DNA of 64,000 nucleotides. It comes from Seohaeicola saemankumensis (GTDB lineage Bacteria > Pseudomonadota > Alphaproteobacteria > Rhodobacterales > Rhodobacteraceae). Positions 18,913 through 29,222 of this stretch are shown here, one piece after another. The stretch is from positions 124,001 to 188,000 of the forward strand of contig NZ_JAINWI010000014.1 of the NCBI RefSeq assembly GCF_021021435.1, read 5' to 3'. How positions within the stretch are numbered: position 1 is the stretch's first letter; every line of letters begins with the position of its first letter. The position numbers were made by a program, and so were the translations under genes. Below the pieces are notes generated by a model that saw only the letters and a program-made list of their open reading frames with translations, was not told the origin of the DNA and ran no database searches.

Positions 18913-20475
18913 ATGAGCCAGACATCACATGACCGCCTTCTTATCATCGACTTTGGCAGCCAGGTTACGCAGCTTATCGCGCGTCGCCTGCGCGAGTTGA
19001 ACGTCTATTGTGAAATCCATCCCTACCAGAAGGTCACTGATGCCTTTCTAGCGGAATTCGCGCCCAAAGCCGTGATCCTGTCAGGTGGTCCCGACAGCGT
19101 GACCCGCGCAGGATCGCCGCGCCCGCCCGAAAGCGTTTTCACGCTGGGCGTGCCGCTTCTGGGTATCTGCTACGGCCAGCAGGTGATGATGGAAATGCTG
19201 GGCGGCAAGGTCGAATCCGGTCACGGCACCGCCGAATTCGGGCGTGCCTATGTAACCCCTTCGACAGACCGGATCGACCTTCTGAACGGCTGGTTCCTTG
19301 AGCAGCGAGAGCAGGTATGGATGAGCCATGGCGACCATGTCAGCCGCCTTGCCCCCGGTTTTGCGGTCTATGGCACATCGCCCAATGCGCCCTTTGCGAT
19401 CACTGCGGATCTGGAACGTCGCTTTTACGCGGTGCAGTTCCACCCCGAGGTGCATCACACCCCCAACGGCAAAACGCTCTACCAGAATTTCATCCGTGAC
19501 GCGGGCTTTACCGGCGACTGGACGATGGGCGCCTACCGCGAAGAGGCGATCCGCAAGATCCGCGAGCAGGTCGGCGACAAGCGCGTGATTTGCGGGCTGT
19601 CGGGCGGGGTTGATTCCTCGGTCGCTGCTGTGCTGATCCACGAGGCGATCGGCGATCAGTTGACTTGCGTTTTCGTCGATCACGGCCTGCTGCGCCAGAA
19701 CGAGGCGGAAGAGGTCGTGGCCATGTTCCGCGACAATTACAACATCCCGCTGATCCACGCCGATGAGGCCGAACTGTTTCTGGGCGAGTTGGACGGCGTG
19801 TCCGACCCCGAAACCAAGCGCAAGATCATCGGGCGGCTGTTCATCGACGTGTTCCAGAAATACGCCAGCGGGATCGAGGGCGCGGAATTCCTTGCGCAAG
19901 GCACGCTTTACCCCGATGTAATCGAATCTGTCTCGTTCAGCGGCGGCCCCTCGGTCACGATCAAGTCGCACCACAATGTCGGCGGTCTGCCGGAAAAGAT
20001 GGGCCTGAAACTGGTCGAACCCCTGCGAGAGTTGTTCAAGGACGAGGTGCGCGCGCTGGGCCGCGAACTGGGCCTGCCCGACAGCTTCATCGGACGTCAT
20101 CCTTTCCCCGGTCCCGGCCTCGCCATCCGCTGCCCCGGCGAGATCACCCGCGAAAAGCTGGAGATTCTGCGCAAGGCCGACGCGGTCTATATCGACCAGA
20201 TCCGCAAGCATGGCCTTTACGATGATATCTGGCAGGCTTTCGTCGCGATCCTGCCTGTCCGCACCGTCGGTGTGATGGGCGACGGGCGCACCTATGATTT
20301 CGCCTGCGCGCTGCGCGCCGTTACATCGGTGGACGGCATGACAGCGGATTACTATCCGTTCAGCCACGAGTTTCTGGGCGAAACCGCGACCCGCATCATC
20401 AACGAGGTCAAGGGCATCAACCGCGTCACCTATGACGTGACCAGCAAACCTCCCGGAACGATTGAATGGGAATGA
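18913..20475 (+). CDS. guaA: GMP synthase (glutamine-hydrolysing)
   Basis: 520 residues, full length. The N-terminal class I amidotransferase has the nucleophile Cys in [11 protein letters not shown] and the His-Glu of [10 protein letters not shown]. The ATP-pyrophosphatase domain has the PP-loop [12 protein letters not shown], and the dimerisation domain ends with the family tail KPPGTIEWE. It converts XMP to GMP. The stop lies within the next small gene, suggesting coupling with 20466-20753. Confidence 0.98.
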   Translation: MSQTSHDRLLIIDFGSQVTQLIARRLRELNVYCEIHPYQKVTDAFLAEFAPKAVILSGGPDSVTRAGSPRPPESVFTLGVPLLGICYGQQVMMEMLGGKVESGHGTAEFGRAYVTPSTDRIDLLNGWFLEQREQVWMSHGDHVSRLAPGFAVYGTSPNAPFAITADLERRFYAVQFHPEVHHTPNGKTLYQNFIRDAGFTGDWTMGAYREEAIRKIREQVGDKRVICGLSGGVDSSVAAVLIHEAIGDQLTCVFVDHGLLRQNEAEEVVAMFRDNYNIPLIHADEAELFLGELDGVSDPETKRKIIGRLFIDVFQKYASGIEGAEFLAQGTLYPDVIESVSFSGGPSVTIKSHHNVGGLPEKMGLKLVEPLRELFKDEVRALGRELGLPDSFIGRHPFPGPGLAIRCPGEITREKLEILRKADAVYIDQIRKHGLYDDIWQAFVAILPVRTVGVMGDGRTYDFACALRAVTSVDGMTADYYPFSHEFLGETATRIINEVKGINRVTYDVTSKPPGTIEWE

Positions 20476-20753
20476 TCCGGCTATCAGGCAGGCTGATCTG
20501 CCGGACCCATGCCGAGGCAAGGGCGGTTGCAATCGCCCTGCCAAACCATATCCGGCTGACCCGCGCCGAAGCAGGCTGTCTGAATTTCGCTGTGACGCCG
20601 ACGACAGACCCGTTTATCTGGGAAGTCTCGGAAACATTCGTCGACCGCGCTGCCTTTGACGCCCACCAGACCCGCACAGCCGCCAGCGACTGGGCGGCGC
20701 AAACCGCAGGTATCACGCGCGACTATACCGTCACCGACGGGGATGCTGCGTGA
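20466..20753 (+). CDS. Antibiotic-biosynthesis-monooxygenase-fold protein (YgiN type)
   Basis: 95 residues. The pattern [40 protein letters not shown] is that of the dimeric ferredoxin-like ABM fold (quinol monooxygenase YgiN and relatives); substrate unknown. The ATG overlaps guaA by 10 bases and has GGAAC upstream at proper spacing. The second ATG two codons later forms an ATGA overlap and is an alternative. Its stop overlaps the GTG start of the exporter gene. A second ABM-like gene is at 62326. Confidence 0.8.
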   Translation: MGMIRLSGRLICRTHAEARAVAIALPNHIRLTRAEAGCLNFAVTPTTDPFIWEVSETFVDRAAFDAHQTRTAASDWAAQTAGITRDYTVTDGDAA

Positions 20754-21646
20754 CAAACCCGATCCCAGCCATCCTGCCTGCGCCGCCACCTGTCTTGCGG
20801 GCGGCTTTGTGGATGAGTGGGGCCATCGCCTCCTTTTCCGCTATGGCCGTGGCGGGGCGTGAAGCAGCACTCGATCTGGATACCTTCGAGATCATGCTCT
20901 ATCGCAGCATCGTGGGCATGTGCATCGTCTTTGGCGTTCTGACCATCACCAAGCGCTGGGGCGAGGTCACGCGGCGGAACCCGCAATTGCAGATCATCCG
21001 GAATCTGGCGCATTTTTCCGGGCAGAACCTGTGGTTCTATGCCATTACAGTGATCCCGCTGGCGCAGGTTTTCGCGCTGGAATTCACCTCGCCCCTCTGG
21101 GTGCTGGTGCTGTCGCCGCTGGTGCTGGGGGAACGGTTGACGCCGATGCGCGCGCTGGCAGCGATTATGGGGTTCATCGGTATTCTGATCGTGGCACGCC
21201 CCAGCCCCGACAGCCTGAACCCCGGTGTGATAGCGGCCGCATTGGCCGCGATCTGCTTTGCCTTCACCATCATGTTCACCAAGAAACTGACCCGCACCGA
21301 AAGTATCGCCTGCATCCTGTTCTATCTAACCGTCACGCAGGTCGTATTCGGGCTGGTCGCGGCAGGCTATGATGGCGATATCGCCCTGCCCTCGGCCACC
21401 AGCCTGCCTTGGGTCGTGCTGATCGGCTTTGCCGGTTTGCTCGCGCATTTCTGCCTGACCAATGCCCTTAGCATCGCGCCCGCAACGGTAGTCATCCCGA
21501 TCGACTTTACCCGCCTTCCGGTGATCGCGATCGTTGGCATGCTCCTTTACAACGAGCCACTGGACCTGTTCGTTTTCGCCGGTGCGCTCGTGATCTTTGC
21601 AGGCAATTACCTCAACATCTGGAACGAGACACGCCGCCCGAAATGA
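20750..21646 (+). CDS. EamA/DMT-family transporter
   Basis: 298 residues, ten predicted membrane helices in two EamA repeats (for example FALEFTSPLWVLVLSPLVLGERLTP in repeat 1 and LLAHFCLTNALSIAPATVV in repeat 2). The drug/metabolite exporter superfamily exports small metabolites; the substrate is unknown. Start is GTG, overlapping the preceding stop by 4 bases, consistent with an operon from guaA. A second EamA gene follows 51 bases later on the same strand. Confidence 0.9.
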   Translation: MTNPIPAILPAPPPVLRAALWMSGAIASFSAMAVAGREAALDLDTFEIMLYRSIVGMCIVFGVLTITKRWGEVTRRNPQLQIIRNLAHFSGQNLWFYAITVIPLAQVFALEFTSPLWVLVLSPLVLGERLTPMRALAAIMGFIGILIVARPSPDSLNPGVIAAALAAICFAFTIMFTKKLTRTESIACILFYLTVTQVVFGLVAAGYDGDIALPSATSLPWVVLIGFAGLLAHFCLTNALSIAPATVVIPIDFTRLPVIAIVGMLLYNEPLDLFVFAGALVIFAGNYLNIWNETRRPK

Positions 21647-21697
21647 TCCGCAAGAAACGGGTTGCGGGGGGCATGGCGCAGGCATAGCACTGCGCGC

Positions 21698-22627
21698 ATG
21701 ACACAAAAATCAATCTCGCTCAGGGCCTGGATGGAATTGCTGCTTCTGGGCGGCATCTGGGGCGCATCCTTTCTGTCCAACGCGGTGATCCTGCGCGAGA
21801 TGGGTTTTTTGTCCGTGGTCGCCTTTCGCGTGACCGGAGCCGCGCTGATCCTGTGGGTCTATGTCTGGCTGCGCGGGCTGGCTGTGCCGCGCGATCCGCG
21901 TATCTGGGCCGCTTTCGCGCTATCGGGTGTGATGAACACGGCGCTGCCTTTCGCGCTGATCACTTGGGGACAGACGCATATCGCCTCGGGTCTGGCTTCG
22001 ATCCTGAACTGCTCTACCGCCATTTTCGGCGTGCTGGTCGCGGCTCTTGTCTTTGCCGATGAACGCCTGACGCGACGCAAGCTGGCAGGGATCGGGTTGG
22101 GTTTTGCGGGGGCTGTCACCGTGATCGGGCCGGATGCCGTGCGCGGGCTGGACCTGACCGCATGGGCGCAACTGGCGTTGATCGGGGCGGCGCTGTGCTA
22201 TGCGCTGGCAGGGGCCTTCAATCGCGCGCGCCTGTCCGGTCTGACACCGCAGGTGGCGGCGGCAGGCATGCTGACCGCGTCATCCCTGATCATCGTGCCT
22301 GTGGCGCTGATGGTCGAGGGCGTGCCTACATTTGCCTATGGCGGTCTGACATGGGTGGCTATCGCCTATCTGTCTATTGCAGCGACGGCGCTGGCCTATC
22401 TGCTTTATTACCGCGTGCTGGCCATGGCCGGATCGGGCAATGTCTTGCTGGTCACGCTGCTGGTGGCCCCTGTTGCGATCCTGTTGGGCGCAATGTTTCT
22501 GAACGAAACGCTGTCCCTGCGCGCCTATGCAGGCTTTACCCTGCTGGCGGCAGGGCTTGTGGTGATCGACGGGCGCATCCTGAAAAGGCGTCGCGCCGCA
22601 GGGGCGATGCCGCCCCCCGCACACTAA
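21698..22627 (+). CDS. EamA/DMT-family transporter (second)
   Basis: 309 residues, ten membrane helices in two repeats (LILWVYVWL, ALPFALITWGQTHIASGLASILNCSTAIF, and AMFLNETLSLRAYAGFTLLAAGLVVI near the end). It is clearly different in sequence from the preceding exporter, so not a recent duplicate. Start MTQKSISL was preferred over an upstream in-frame start because relatives begin close to the first helix. Substrate unknown. Confidence 0.9.
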   Translation: MTQKSISLRAWMELLLLGGIWGASFLSNAVILREMGFLSVVAFRVTGAALILWVYVWLRGLAVPRDPRIWAAFALSGVMNTALPFALITWGQTHIASGLASILNCSTAIFGVLVAALVFADERLTRRKLAGIGLGFAGAVTVIGPDAVRGLDLTAWAQLALIGAALCYALAGAFNRARLSGLTPQVAAAGMLTASSLIIVPVALMVEGVPTFAYGGLTWVAIAYLSIAATALAYLLYYRVLAMAGSGNVLLVTLLVAPVAILLGAMFLNETLSLRAYAGFTLLAAGLVVIDGRILKRRRAAGAMPPPAH

Positions 22628-22699
22628 AAGCCCTGCAATAGGGTTTGACCGTCCAACCTGCCAAGGCTACCACATCGCGCAGGCATAAAGGACCGGATC

Positions 22700-23560
22700 A
22701 TGATCTATACATCAGTCGCAGAATGGCAGGCGGCGCCGCAAAAACGAGTGCTTTTCTTCGGAATGTCCGGTCTGGGCAAAACGCATCTGGCCACGCTTTT
22801 GCGCGATAGCGGCGACTGGTTCCACTACTCGATAGATTACCGCATCGGCACCCGTTACATGGGCGAATATATCGCCGACAACGCCAAGGTCGAGGCGATG
22901 AAAGTGCCTTTCCTGCGTGATCTGCTGCTGTCGGATTCAATATATATCGGCTCGAATATCACATTCCACAACCTCAAGCCTGTATCCTCCTATCTGGGAA
23001 AACCGGGTGATCCGGCGAAGGGCGGGCTGCCTTATGCGGAATATACGCGCCGTCAGGACCAGTTCCGGCAGGCCGAGATCCACGCGCTATTGGATACGGG
23101 CTATTTCATCGAACGCGCCCAGGCGCTATATGGCTATCCGCATTTTGTCTGCGACACAGGCGGTTCGATCTGCGAGTGGGTCGATCCCGAAAACCCCGAT
23201 GATCCGGTCCTCAAGGCGCTGTCCGCAACCACCCTGATGGTCTGGATCAAGGGCGACGAGGCGCATACAGCCGAACTGATCCGCCGCTTTGACAAGGCAC
23301 CCAAACCGATGTCCTATCAGGCGGCGTTTCTTGATCGCGTCTGGAATGAATATCTGAACCAGAACAAGCTGTCAGAAGAGGCAGTTGATCCGGACGCTTT
23401 CATCCGCTGGACATATGCACAGGCACTGGCTCACCGCCAGCCGCGCTATGCCGCGATGGCGCAAAACTGGGGCGTGACCGTCACCGCCGACGAGGTCGCT
23501 GCCGTCCGCAGCGCCGTTGATGTCGACACACTGATCGCCCGCGCCCTTGAGCGGGCATAG
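22700..23560 (+). CDS. P-loop ATPase of unknown role, upstream of metA
   Basis: 286 residues. The Walker A motif [16 protein letters not shown] (about residues 19-34) is clear. The region [16 protein letters not shown] just after it could bind a substrate as in small-molecule kinases. [24 protein letters not shown] may carry the second acidic motif. Cytosolic, no membrane segments. It lies 71 bases upstream of metA on the same strand, so co-transcription is likely, but no function in methionine synthesis is known to me. Confidence 0.75.
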   Translation: MIYTSVAEWQAAPQKRVLFFGMSGLGKTHLATLLRDSGDWFHYSIDYRIGTRYMGEYIADNAKVEAMKVPFLRDLLLSDSIYIGSNITFHNLKPVSSYLGKPGDPAKGGLPYAEYTRRQDQFRQAEIHALLDTGYFIERAQALYGYPHFVCDTGGSICEWVDPENPDDPVLKALSATTLMVWIKGDEAHTAELIRRFDKAPKPMSYQAAFLDRVWNEYLNQNKLSEEAVDPDAFIRWTYAQALAHRQPRYAAMAQNWGVTVTADEVAAVRSAVDVDTLIARALERA

Positions 23561-23631
23561 CTTTTGCCCTATCTGCCTGTCTCCCGCATGGCCTTCGAAA
23601 TACCCCCCGAACTGACCAAGGACTGACCGCA

Positions 23632-24555
23632 ATGCCCATCAAGATCCCTTCCACCCTGCCCGCCTTCGACGTGCTCACGCGCGAAGGTGTCATGGTCATG
23701 GACGAGGATCAGGCCGCCCGTCAGGATATTCGCCCTCTGAAAATCGGCCTTCTGAACCTGATGCCGAAGAAAATCCAGACGGAGAACCAGTTTGCCCGCC
23801 TGATCGGTGCGACGCCCTTGCAGATTGAGCTGTCGTTGATCCGCATGTCGGAACACCAGACCAAGAACACCGCCGCCGAACATATGGAAAGCTTCTATCG
23901 TCCCTTCAGCGATGTCGCGGCCAGCGGCGAGAAGTTCGACGGGTTGATCATCACTGGCGCACCGATCGAGCATCTGCCCTTCGAAGAAGTCACCTATTGG
24001 GAGGAATTGCGACAGGTCTTCGACTGGACGCAATCCCATGTGCAGTCGACCTTCGGCGTCTGCTGGGGCGGGATGGCGATGATCTACCATCTGCACGGGG
24101 TCAAGAAACATATACTGGACGCCAAGGCGTTCGGCTGTTTCCGCCACCGCAACATGTTGCCCGCCTCGCCCTATTTACGCGGCTTTTCGGATGATTGCGT
24201 GATCCCCGTCAGCCGCTGGACTGAAATGAAACAGGCCGAGATCGACGCCGCTCCTGCTCTGGTGACGCTGCTGGCCAGTGACGAGGTCGGTCCCGCGCTG
24301 GTCGAGGACCCCACCCATCGCGCGCTCTATATCTTCAATCATTTCGAATATGACAGCGATACGCTGAAACAGGAATATGACCGCGACGTTGCCTCGGGCA
24401 CGCCCATCAACGTGCCGCTGAACTACTATCCGAATGACGATCCCGCGAGGACACCGCTGAACCGCTGGAGAAGTCACGCGCATCTTCTATATGGCAATTG
24501 GATAAACCAGATTTATCAGTCAACGCCATTTGATATGGATGCCATTGGGACGTAA
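23632..24555 (+). CDS. metA: Homoserine O-acetyltransferase, MetA family
   Basis: 307 residues. The MetA fold is clear from the [15 protein letters not shown] start, [14 protein letters not shown], catalytic Cys144 in [10 protein letters not shown], and [16 protein letters not shown] with the catalytic His-Glu. The residue equivalent to E. coli Gly111 is Glu113 (TGAPIEH). Published work on MetA enzymes links Glu here to acetyl-CoA use and Gly to succinyl-CoA use, so O-acetylhomoserine is the predicted product. First committed step of methionine synthesis. No SAM riboswitch is seen in the 71-base leader. Confidence 0.95.
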   Translation: MPIKIPSTLPAFDVLTREGVMVMDEDQAARQDIRPLKIGLLNLMPKKIQTENQFARLIGATPLQIELSLIRMSEHQTKNTAAEHMESFYRPFSDVAASGEKFDGLIITGAPIEHLPFEEVTYWEELRQVFDWTQSHVQSTFGVCWGGMAMIYHLHGVKKHILDAKAFGCFRHRNMLPASPYLRGFSDDCVIPVSRWTEMKQAEIDAAPALVTLLASDEVGPALVEDPTHRALYIFNHFEYDSDTLKQEYDRDVASGTPINVPLNYYPNDDPARTPLNRWRSHAHLLYGNWINQIYQSTPFDMDAIGT

Positions 24556-25528
24556 ATTGATCACCCTGTTCACCGCCTTGGCCTTTGTCGGAGGATGCGG
24601 CGTTATTGTGGACCGTCGCGCCGACACCCGTGAAACACTGGCCGAGGAAAATTTTCCGCCCACTGGACAGTTGGTCGAGGTGAATGGCCGCACCGTGCAT
24701 GCCCATATCGAAGGAAGCGGCCCTGATCTGGTGCTGATCCACGGTGCCTCGGGCAATACACGCGATTTCACCTTCTCTTTCGTCGAGCGGATGAAAGACG
24801 ACTATCGCGTGATCGTCTTCGACCGTCCGGGACTTGGCTGGACGGATCGTGTCTCGGACGCGTTCGGCGGTCCGTTCAACACCGCCGCCGAAAGCCCCGC
24901 ACAGCAGGCCGCCCTGTTGCAAGCCGCCGCCGACCAGTTGGGGGTCAGGCGTCCGGTGGTGCTGGGCCATTCCTATGGTGGGGCCGTTGCACTGGCATGG
25001 GGGCTGAACCGGCCCGACGACACCGCAGCGCTTGTGGTCCTGGCGGGTGCATCGAACCCCTGGCCGGGCGGGCTGGGCGCGCTTTACGGGATCGCGGCTT
25101 CCTCGATCGGCGGTGCGGCCGTCGTGCCACTGATCGCCGCCTTTGCGCCAACAGGCCGCGTCGATCAAGCGCTGGACGGGATATTCGCCCCGCAATCCCC
25201 GCCCGCAGGCTACGCCGAATATGTCGGGGCCGACCTGACCCTGCGACGCGAGACATTGCGCGCCAATGCGCGGCAGGTCAATTCCCTGCGCCCCCATGTC
25301 GTCGAGATGGCGCCGCGCTACAACACGCTGACCATGCCAGTTGAAATCGTGCACGGCACGGCGGATGATGTGGTGCCGATCCATATCCATTCAGAACCGC
25401 TGGCGCGCCAGATCCCAGGCGCAGTGCTGACCCGTCTGGACGGGATCGGCCACATGCCGCACCACGCCGCCCCCGAAGCTGTCGAGGCCGCGATCCACCG
25501 CGCCGCCACCCGCGCCGGATTGCGTTGA
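24539..25528 (+). CDS. Alpha/beta hydrolase with lipoprotein-type signal
   Basis: 329 residues. The N-terminus [16 protein letters not shown] looks like a lipoprotein signal with a Cys after a small-residue box. The catalytic triad is visible: nucleophile in GHSYGG, Asp in GTADDVVP, His in GIGHMPHH. The oxyanion region LIHGASGN precedes it. Substrate unknown (esterase or epoxide-hydrolase-like). The ATG overlaps the end of metA by 17 bases; a TTG three codons earlier is in frame but weaker. Probably co-transcribed with metA. Confidence 0.87.
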   Translation: MPLGRKLITLFTALAFVGGCGVIVDRRADTRETLAEENFPPTGQLVEVNGRTVHAHIEGSGPDLVLIHGASGNTRDFTFSFVERMKDDYRVIVFDRPGLGWTDRVSDAFGGPFNTAAESPAQQAALLQAAADQLGVRRPVVLGHSYGGAVALAWGLNRPDDTAALVVLAGASNPWPGGLGALYGIAASSIGGAAVVPLIAAFAPTGRVDQALDGIFAPQSPPAGYAEYVGADLTLRRETLRANARQVNSLRPHVVEMAPRYNTLTMPVEIVHGTADDVVPIHIHSEPLARQIPGAVLTRLDGIGHMPHHAAPEAVEAAIHRAATRAGLR

Positions 25529-25574
25529 TCTCGGCTTGACGTCATAGTTCCCGAAAACAAGGGGAACACGGGCG

Positions 25575-26444
25575 ATGAACCTGCCATTCAACGGTGCCAT
25601 CAGTGATTTTTTCGAAAATCACGCACCGGAACAGATTCGCAGCACGATCAAACGCGCCGACAAGGACGAGATCGTCAGCACCTCCTATCCCTATACCGAG
25701 GAAATGCGCGGCAAGACCTATGAAAAGGAAATGGAGCGCCTCCAGATCGAACTGGTCAAGCTGCAATACTGGGCGCGCGAAACTGGCACGCGTATCGCGA
25801 TGGTTTTCGAGGGGCGCGACGCTGCCGGCAAGGGCGGCACAATCTCGCGGTTCCGCGAAAGCCTCAACCCGCGGGGCGCGCGCGTGGTGGCCCTGCCCAA
25901 ACCCTCGGATGTCGAGGCAACGCAATGGTATTTCCAACGTTATGTCGACCATCTGCCCGCAGGTGGCGAGATCGTTTTCTATGACCGTAGCTGGTATAAC
26001 CGTGGTGTCGTCGAACATGTCTTCGGCTTTTGCAACGAGACTGAGCGCGAACATTTCTTCCGGCAGGTTCCCGAATTCGAACACATGCTGGTCGATGAGG
26101 GGATATATCTGTTCAAATTCTGGCTGAATGTCGGCCGCGCCGAACAGTTGCGCCGCTTTCTGGCGCGCGAACGCGATCCGCTCAAGCAATGGAAACTCAG
26201 CAAGATCGACGTGGACGGGTTGCACAAGTGGGATGCCTATACAGACGCCATCCGCGAGACTCTGCACCGCAGCCACAGCAAACACGCGCCATGGACTATC
26301 GTGAAATCCGATGACAAGAAACGCGCCCGTTTGGCTGCGATCCGCCATGTGCTGACCGCGCTGGACTATACCGGTCGGGATTTGCAAGCCATCGGGCATT
26401 GCGATGCCGCAATCTGTGGCGGGCCGGACCTGTGGGATGCGTAA
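25575..26444 (+). CDS. ppk2: Polyphosphate kinase 2, class I
   Basis: 289 residues. The Walker [11 protein letters not shown] (79-88), the lid region [17 protein letters not shown], and Walker [10 protein letters not shown] with Asp137 are the PPK2 signatures. One PPK2 domain of this length fits class I, which phosphorylates nucleoside diphosphates with polyphosphate (or the reverse). The C-terminus overlaps the start of the TetR gene. Whether ADP or GDP is preferred cannot be read from the sequence. Confidence 0.95.
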   Translation: MNLPFNGAISDFFENHAPEQIRSTIKRADKDEIVSTSYPYTEEMRGKTYEKEMERLQIELVKLQYWARETGTRIAMVFEGRDAAGKGGTISRFRESLNPRGARVVALPKPSDVEATQWYFQRYVDHLPAGGEIVFYDRSWYNRGVVEHVFGFCNETEREHFFRQVPEFEHMLVDEGIYLFKFWLNVGRAEQLRRFLARERDPLKQWKLSKIDVDGLHKWDAYTDAIRETLHRSHSKHAPWTIVKSDDKKRARLAAIRHVLTALDYTGRDLQAIGHCDAAICGGPDLWDA

Positions 26445-27054
26445 GCAAGGCTACCATCACGGCAATCTGCGTCAGGCGCTGGTCGAGGCGGCACTGGATC
26501 TGATCACCCGTCAGGGGCCGACCGGATTTACCCTGTCCGAAGCCGCCAAGAATGCAGGGGTTACCCCTGCTGCCGTTTACCGGCATTTCGAGGGCCGCGA
26601 AGATCTGATCGCCGAGGCCGCGCGTCAGGGTTACGAGATTTTCGCCGATGTGATGCAATATGCCTATGACAAGGGACAACCCTCGGCGCTGGCAGCATTC
26701 GAGGCGACAGGGCGCGCCTATCTGGCTTTCGCGCGCAAATACCCCGGTCACTACATCGCGATGTTCGAAAGCAGCATTTCGGTCAACCGCACCGCCGAAC
26801 TGGCCGCGGCGGCCACCCGTGCCCGCGCAGTGCTGGAAAACGCCGCACGCGACCTTAGCCAGCATATCCCGCCGGAAAAGCGGCCGCCCGCCAGCATGTT
26901 CTCGGCCCATATCTGGGCCATGTCGCATGGTGTGGTAGAACTTTTCGCGCGCAACTCTCCCGGTGCGGCCTCGCCCTTCCCACCCGAGGACCTGCTTGAG
27001 TCGGGAATCGGCATCTATCTGCGCGGACTGGGACTGATTGCGCCCGACAAATAA
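26437..27054 (+). CDS. TetR/AcrR-family regulator
   Basis: 205 residues. N-terminal helix-turn-helix [32 protein letters not shown], with a helical ligand/dimer domain resembling the TetR_C_33/WHG type ([19 protein letters not shown]). The ATG lies inside the last codons of ppk2 (8-base overlap), so the two are co-transcribed. Target genes unknown; ppk2 itself is the simplest candidate. Confidence 0.9.
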   Translation: MRKQGYHHGNLRQALVEAALDLITRQGPTGFTLSEAAKNAGVTPAAVYRHFEGREDLIAEAARQGYEIFADVMQYAYDKGQPSALAAFEATGRAYLAFARKYPGHYIAMFESSISVNRTAELAAAATRARAVLENAARDLSQHIPPEKRPPASMFSAHIWAMSHGVVELFARNSPGAASPFPPEDLLESGIGIYLRGLGLIAPDK

Positions 27055-27314
27055 ACAGGCTTCCCCCAGACCGCCTAGAAATTGAGCAAAGTCAGGATAC
27101 CTGACCCAATTCTTTTGATCTCGTTAGACGCCTCTCAAAGGCGACTGTAACAAATCGGTAACGCTGATGCCGCAGCGCGGCATGGTGGTGACGGACAAGG
27201 TTGAAGAAAGACAGGATATCTGCAATAGATTGTTACATTATCACTCACAAGGTGAAGAACGGTCCGCGGATCCACATATCGTATACAAAACCAAGAAGAA
27301 CGAAGGGACTTCCT
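27055..27314. other. Spacer with two short hairpins ahead of the porin-like gene
   Basis: 260 bases without a supported gene. Two small perfect hairpins are visible: CGCCT/AGGCG near 27129-27143 and TGCCGC/GCGGCA at 27168-27182. Further on, an AT-rich patch (AATAGATTGTTACATTATCAC) likely holds the promoter of the following gene. In-frame extensions upstream of 27315 lack signal-peptide character. Confidence 0.5.
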
Positions 27315-27959
27315 ATGAAGAAAACCAATATCATCGGCGCCTCGCTGGCTATGCTGGCCCTGCCGGTTGTCGCACAGGCACAAGAGTTCAGCATTGATGC
27401 AGGCATTGCAGCCAATTACGTTGTGGAAGCTGACAGCTTTGACGAAGACTCCGTCTTTGGCGAAGGCTACATCCAAGGCTCCTACGCCGGTTTCTTCGGC
27501 GGTCTGTGGCTGTCAAGCCTTGATGGTGGCGCTGATGACTATGAGATGGAGCTTTATGTCGGCTACGGCAACGAGCTGTCCAATGGACTTTCCTATAGTG
27601 TGGCTGCCACAGCCTACTACCTCGAAGACGAATATGATGACTATTACCTGACACTGGGTCTTGGCTACGGTCTGACCGACAGCCTGTCTCTGGGTGCCGG
27701 AGTCGAGTACTATCCTGACACCGAAATCACAGACATCAGCGCCAGCGTAGAATATGCGTTCTCGGATGCGATTAGCGCCTACGTACTGCTGGGCACCGTT
27801 GATGACAGCACGGGTGGCGATTACAACTACGCCGAAGTCGGTGCCAGCTACGGCTTCTCCGAAGGCGCAGCTTTCTCGCTGCTCTATGAAGATGACGAGT
27901 TCAGTGATCCGCTCCTGTCCTTCATCCTCTCCTATGATTTCAACGTGTTCGGCGGCTGA
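27315..27959 (+). CDS. Small outer-membrane beta-barrel protein (TorF/porin-like)
   Basis: 214 residues. A clean Sec signal peptide (MKKTNIIGASLAMLALPVVAQAQ) is followed by alternating polar and aromatic residues typical of a small beta barrel, ending in a hydrophobic strand (LLSFILSYDFNVF). The composition is very acidic (many Asp, Glu, Tyr), common in marine outer-membrane proteins. It resembles the short conserved TorF-type putative porins. The GAAGGGA site precedes the ATG; a strong terminator follows. Confidence 0.8.
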   Translation: MKKTNIIGASLAMLALPVVAQAQEFSIDAGIAANYVVEADSFDEDSVFGEGYIQGSYAGFFGGLWLSSLDGGADDYEMELYVGYGNELSNGLSYSVAATAYYLEDEYDDYYLTLGLGYGLTDSLSLGAGVEYYPDTEITDISASVEYAFSDAISAYVLLGTVDDSTGGDYNYAEVGASYGFSEGAAFSLLYEDDEFSDPLLSFILSYDFNVFGG

Positions 27960-27984
27960 TCCCTCGGTTCGGACGAGCAAACGG

Positions 27985-28014
27985 GGCGGGTTCCTTCGGG
28001 AGCCCGCCTTTTTT
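27985..28014 (+). terminator. Intrinsic terminator after the porin-like gene
   Basis: GGCGGGTTCC and GGAGCCCGCC pair (one G-T) around a TTCG tetraloop, followed by six T. It lies 26 bases beyond the stop at 27959. Confidence 0.9.
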
Positions 28015-28054
28015 GTGTCTGCTGCCTCGACAGAGATGACTTGCCGCCCAGCCA

Positions 28055-28084
28055 AACAAAAAGGGCCACCCGAAGGCAGCCCTT
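28055..28084 (-). terminator. Intrinsic terminator of the rplM-rpsI operon
   Basis: On the minus strand AAGGGCTGCC pairs with GGTGGCCCTT (two wobble pairs) around a TTCG tetraloop, followed by TTTG. It begins 23 bases after the rpsI stop. Confidence 0.85.
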
Positions 28085-28106
28085 TCCGAAACCATATTGG
28101 TAAAGC

Positions 28107-28598
28107 TTAGCGCTTGGAGAACTGGAAGCTCTTGCGCGCTTTGGCCTTGCCGTACTTCTTACGCTCGACCACGCGGCTGTCGCGGGTCAGGAAGCCTGCT
28201 GCCTTCAGTGCCGCGCGCAGGCTGGGATCGTAAAGCTGCAATGCTTTCGAGATACCATGCTTGACCGCGCCGGCCTGACCGGAAAGGCCGCCACCGGCCA
28301 CAGTGGCCATCACGTCGAACTGGTCGACAACACCTGCAATGCTGAACGGCTGGCGCAGGATCATCTGCAGCACCGGACGCGCGAAATAGGCGTTCATTTC
28401 CGTACCGTTCACGACGACCTTGCCGGAACCCGGCTTGATCCAGACGCGGGCAACCGCGTCTTTCCGCTTGCCGGTTGCATAGGAACGACCCAGCGCATCA
28501 CGGACGGGTTCACGGGGCGCGGCGATTTCGACCGGAGCAGCAACAGCGCCTGTTGCGGCGCCCAGCTCTTCAAGGGAATTGATTTGATCAGCCATCAT
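28107..28598 (-). CDS. rpsI: 30S ribosomal protein S9
   Basis: 163 residues, longer than E. coli S9 because of an N-terminal extension of about 30 residues ([16 protein letters not shown]) usual in alphaproteobacteria. Core motifs [36 protein letters not shown] and the basic tail [11 protein letters not shown], which reaches the P site, are present. The first ATG overlaps the rplM stop by one base; a second Met follows immediately. Confidence 0.98.
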   Translation of the reverse strand: MMADQINSLEELGAATGAVAAPVEIAAPREPVRDALGRSYATGKRKDAVARVWIKPGSGKVVVNGTEMNAYFARPVLQMILRQPFSIAGVVDQFDVMATVAGGGLSGQAGAVKHGISKALQLYDPSLRAALKAAGFLTRDSRVVERKKYGKAKARKSFQFSKR

Positions 28599-29059
28599 TA
28601 CACCCGCGTATTCTTGGAGTTCATGGATTTGACGTCCAGCACGGCAGGCGCTTGCGCCTCATGCGGGTGCTCGGCGCCGGCATAGACGCGCAGGTTGGTC
28701 ATCACCTGACGCGACAGCTTGTTGCCCGGAAGCATCCGCTTGATCGCGGCGGTCACGACACGCTCGGGATGTGCTCCTTCAAGGATCTGCGCCGCAGTGC
28801 GGTGCTTGATCCCGCCGGGATGACCGGTGTGCCAGTAGTATTTCTTGTCGGCGCGCTTGTTGCCCGTCATCTGCACCTTGTCGGCGTTGATGATGATCAC
28901 GTTGTCGCCCATATCCATATGGGGCGTGAAGGACGGCTTGTGCTTGCCGCGCAGACGCATGGCGACGATCGAGGCAAGACGGCCCAGAACAACGCCCTCA
29001 GCGTCGATCAGGATCCATTTCTTGTCGATATCCGCCGGAGTAGCAGAAAAGGTTTTCAT
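28598..29059 (-). CDS. rplM: 50S ribosomal protein L13
   Basis: 153 residues. [15 protein letters not shown] start, [19 protein letters not shown], the [11 protein letters not shown] motif and [14 protein letters not shown] identify L13. It forms the standard rplM-rpsI pair, with the stop touching the S9 start. The promoter is visible 66 bases upstream of the start codon. A twelve-residue in-frame extension was not used since relatives begin at MKTF. Confidence 0.98.
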   Translation of the reverse strand: MKTFSATPADIDKKWILIDAEGVVLGRLASIVAMRLRGKHKPSFTPHMDMGDNVIIINADKVQMTGNKRADKKYYWHTGHPGGIKHRTAAQILEGAHPERVVTAAIKRMLPGNKLSRQVMTNLRVYAGAEHPHEAQAPAVLDVKSMNSKNTRV

Positions 29060-29124
29060 TGCGGGGTTACCCTTGTTCAGTTCGGGACAGGCCAATGCGC
29101 GGCACTGTCCAATGCGATTGCGGG

Positions 29125-29152
29125 GTTATATCCGTCCGCAACGCACAGTCAA
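29125..29152 (-). promoter_or_regulatory. Sigma70-type promoter of rplM-rpsI
   Basis: Read on the minus strand: TTGACT (-35), 16 bases, TATAAC (-10). This is the best consensus promoter seen by eye in the window. It leaves a leader of about 60 bases before rplM. Confidence 0.75.
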
Positions 29153-29222
29153 GCGCGTTGATCCTGTTTAAAACAAGCGTTTTCAATGCCTTACAAAATA
29201 GGTATCATAATACCCCACAAAT

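Noticed and set aside
23561-23631. Possible SAM-II riboswitch before metA
   Set aside because: Only 71 bases are available and no pseudoknot-forming blocks of SAM-II are visible.
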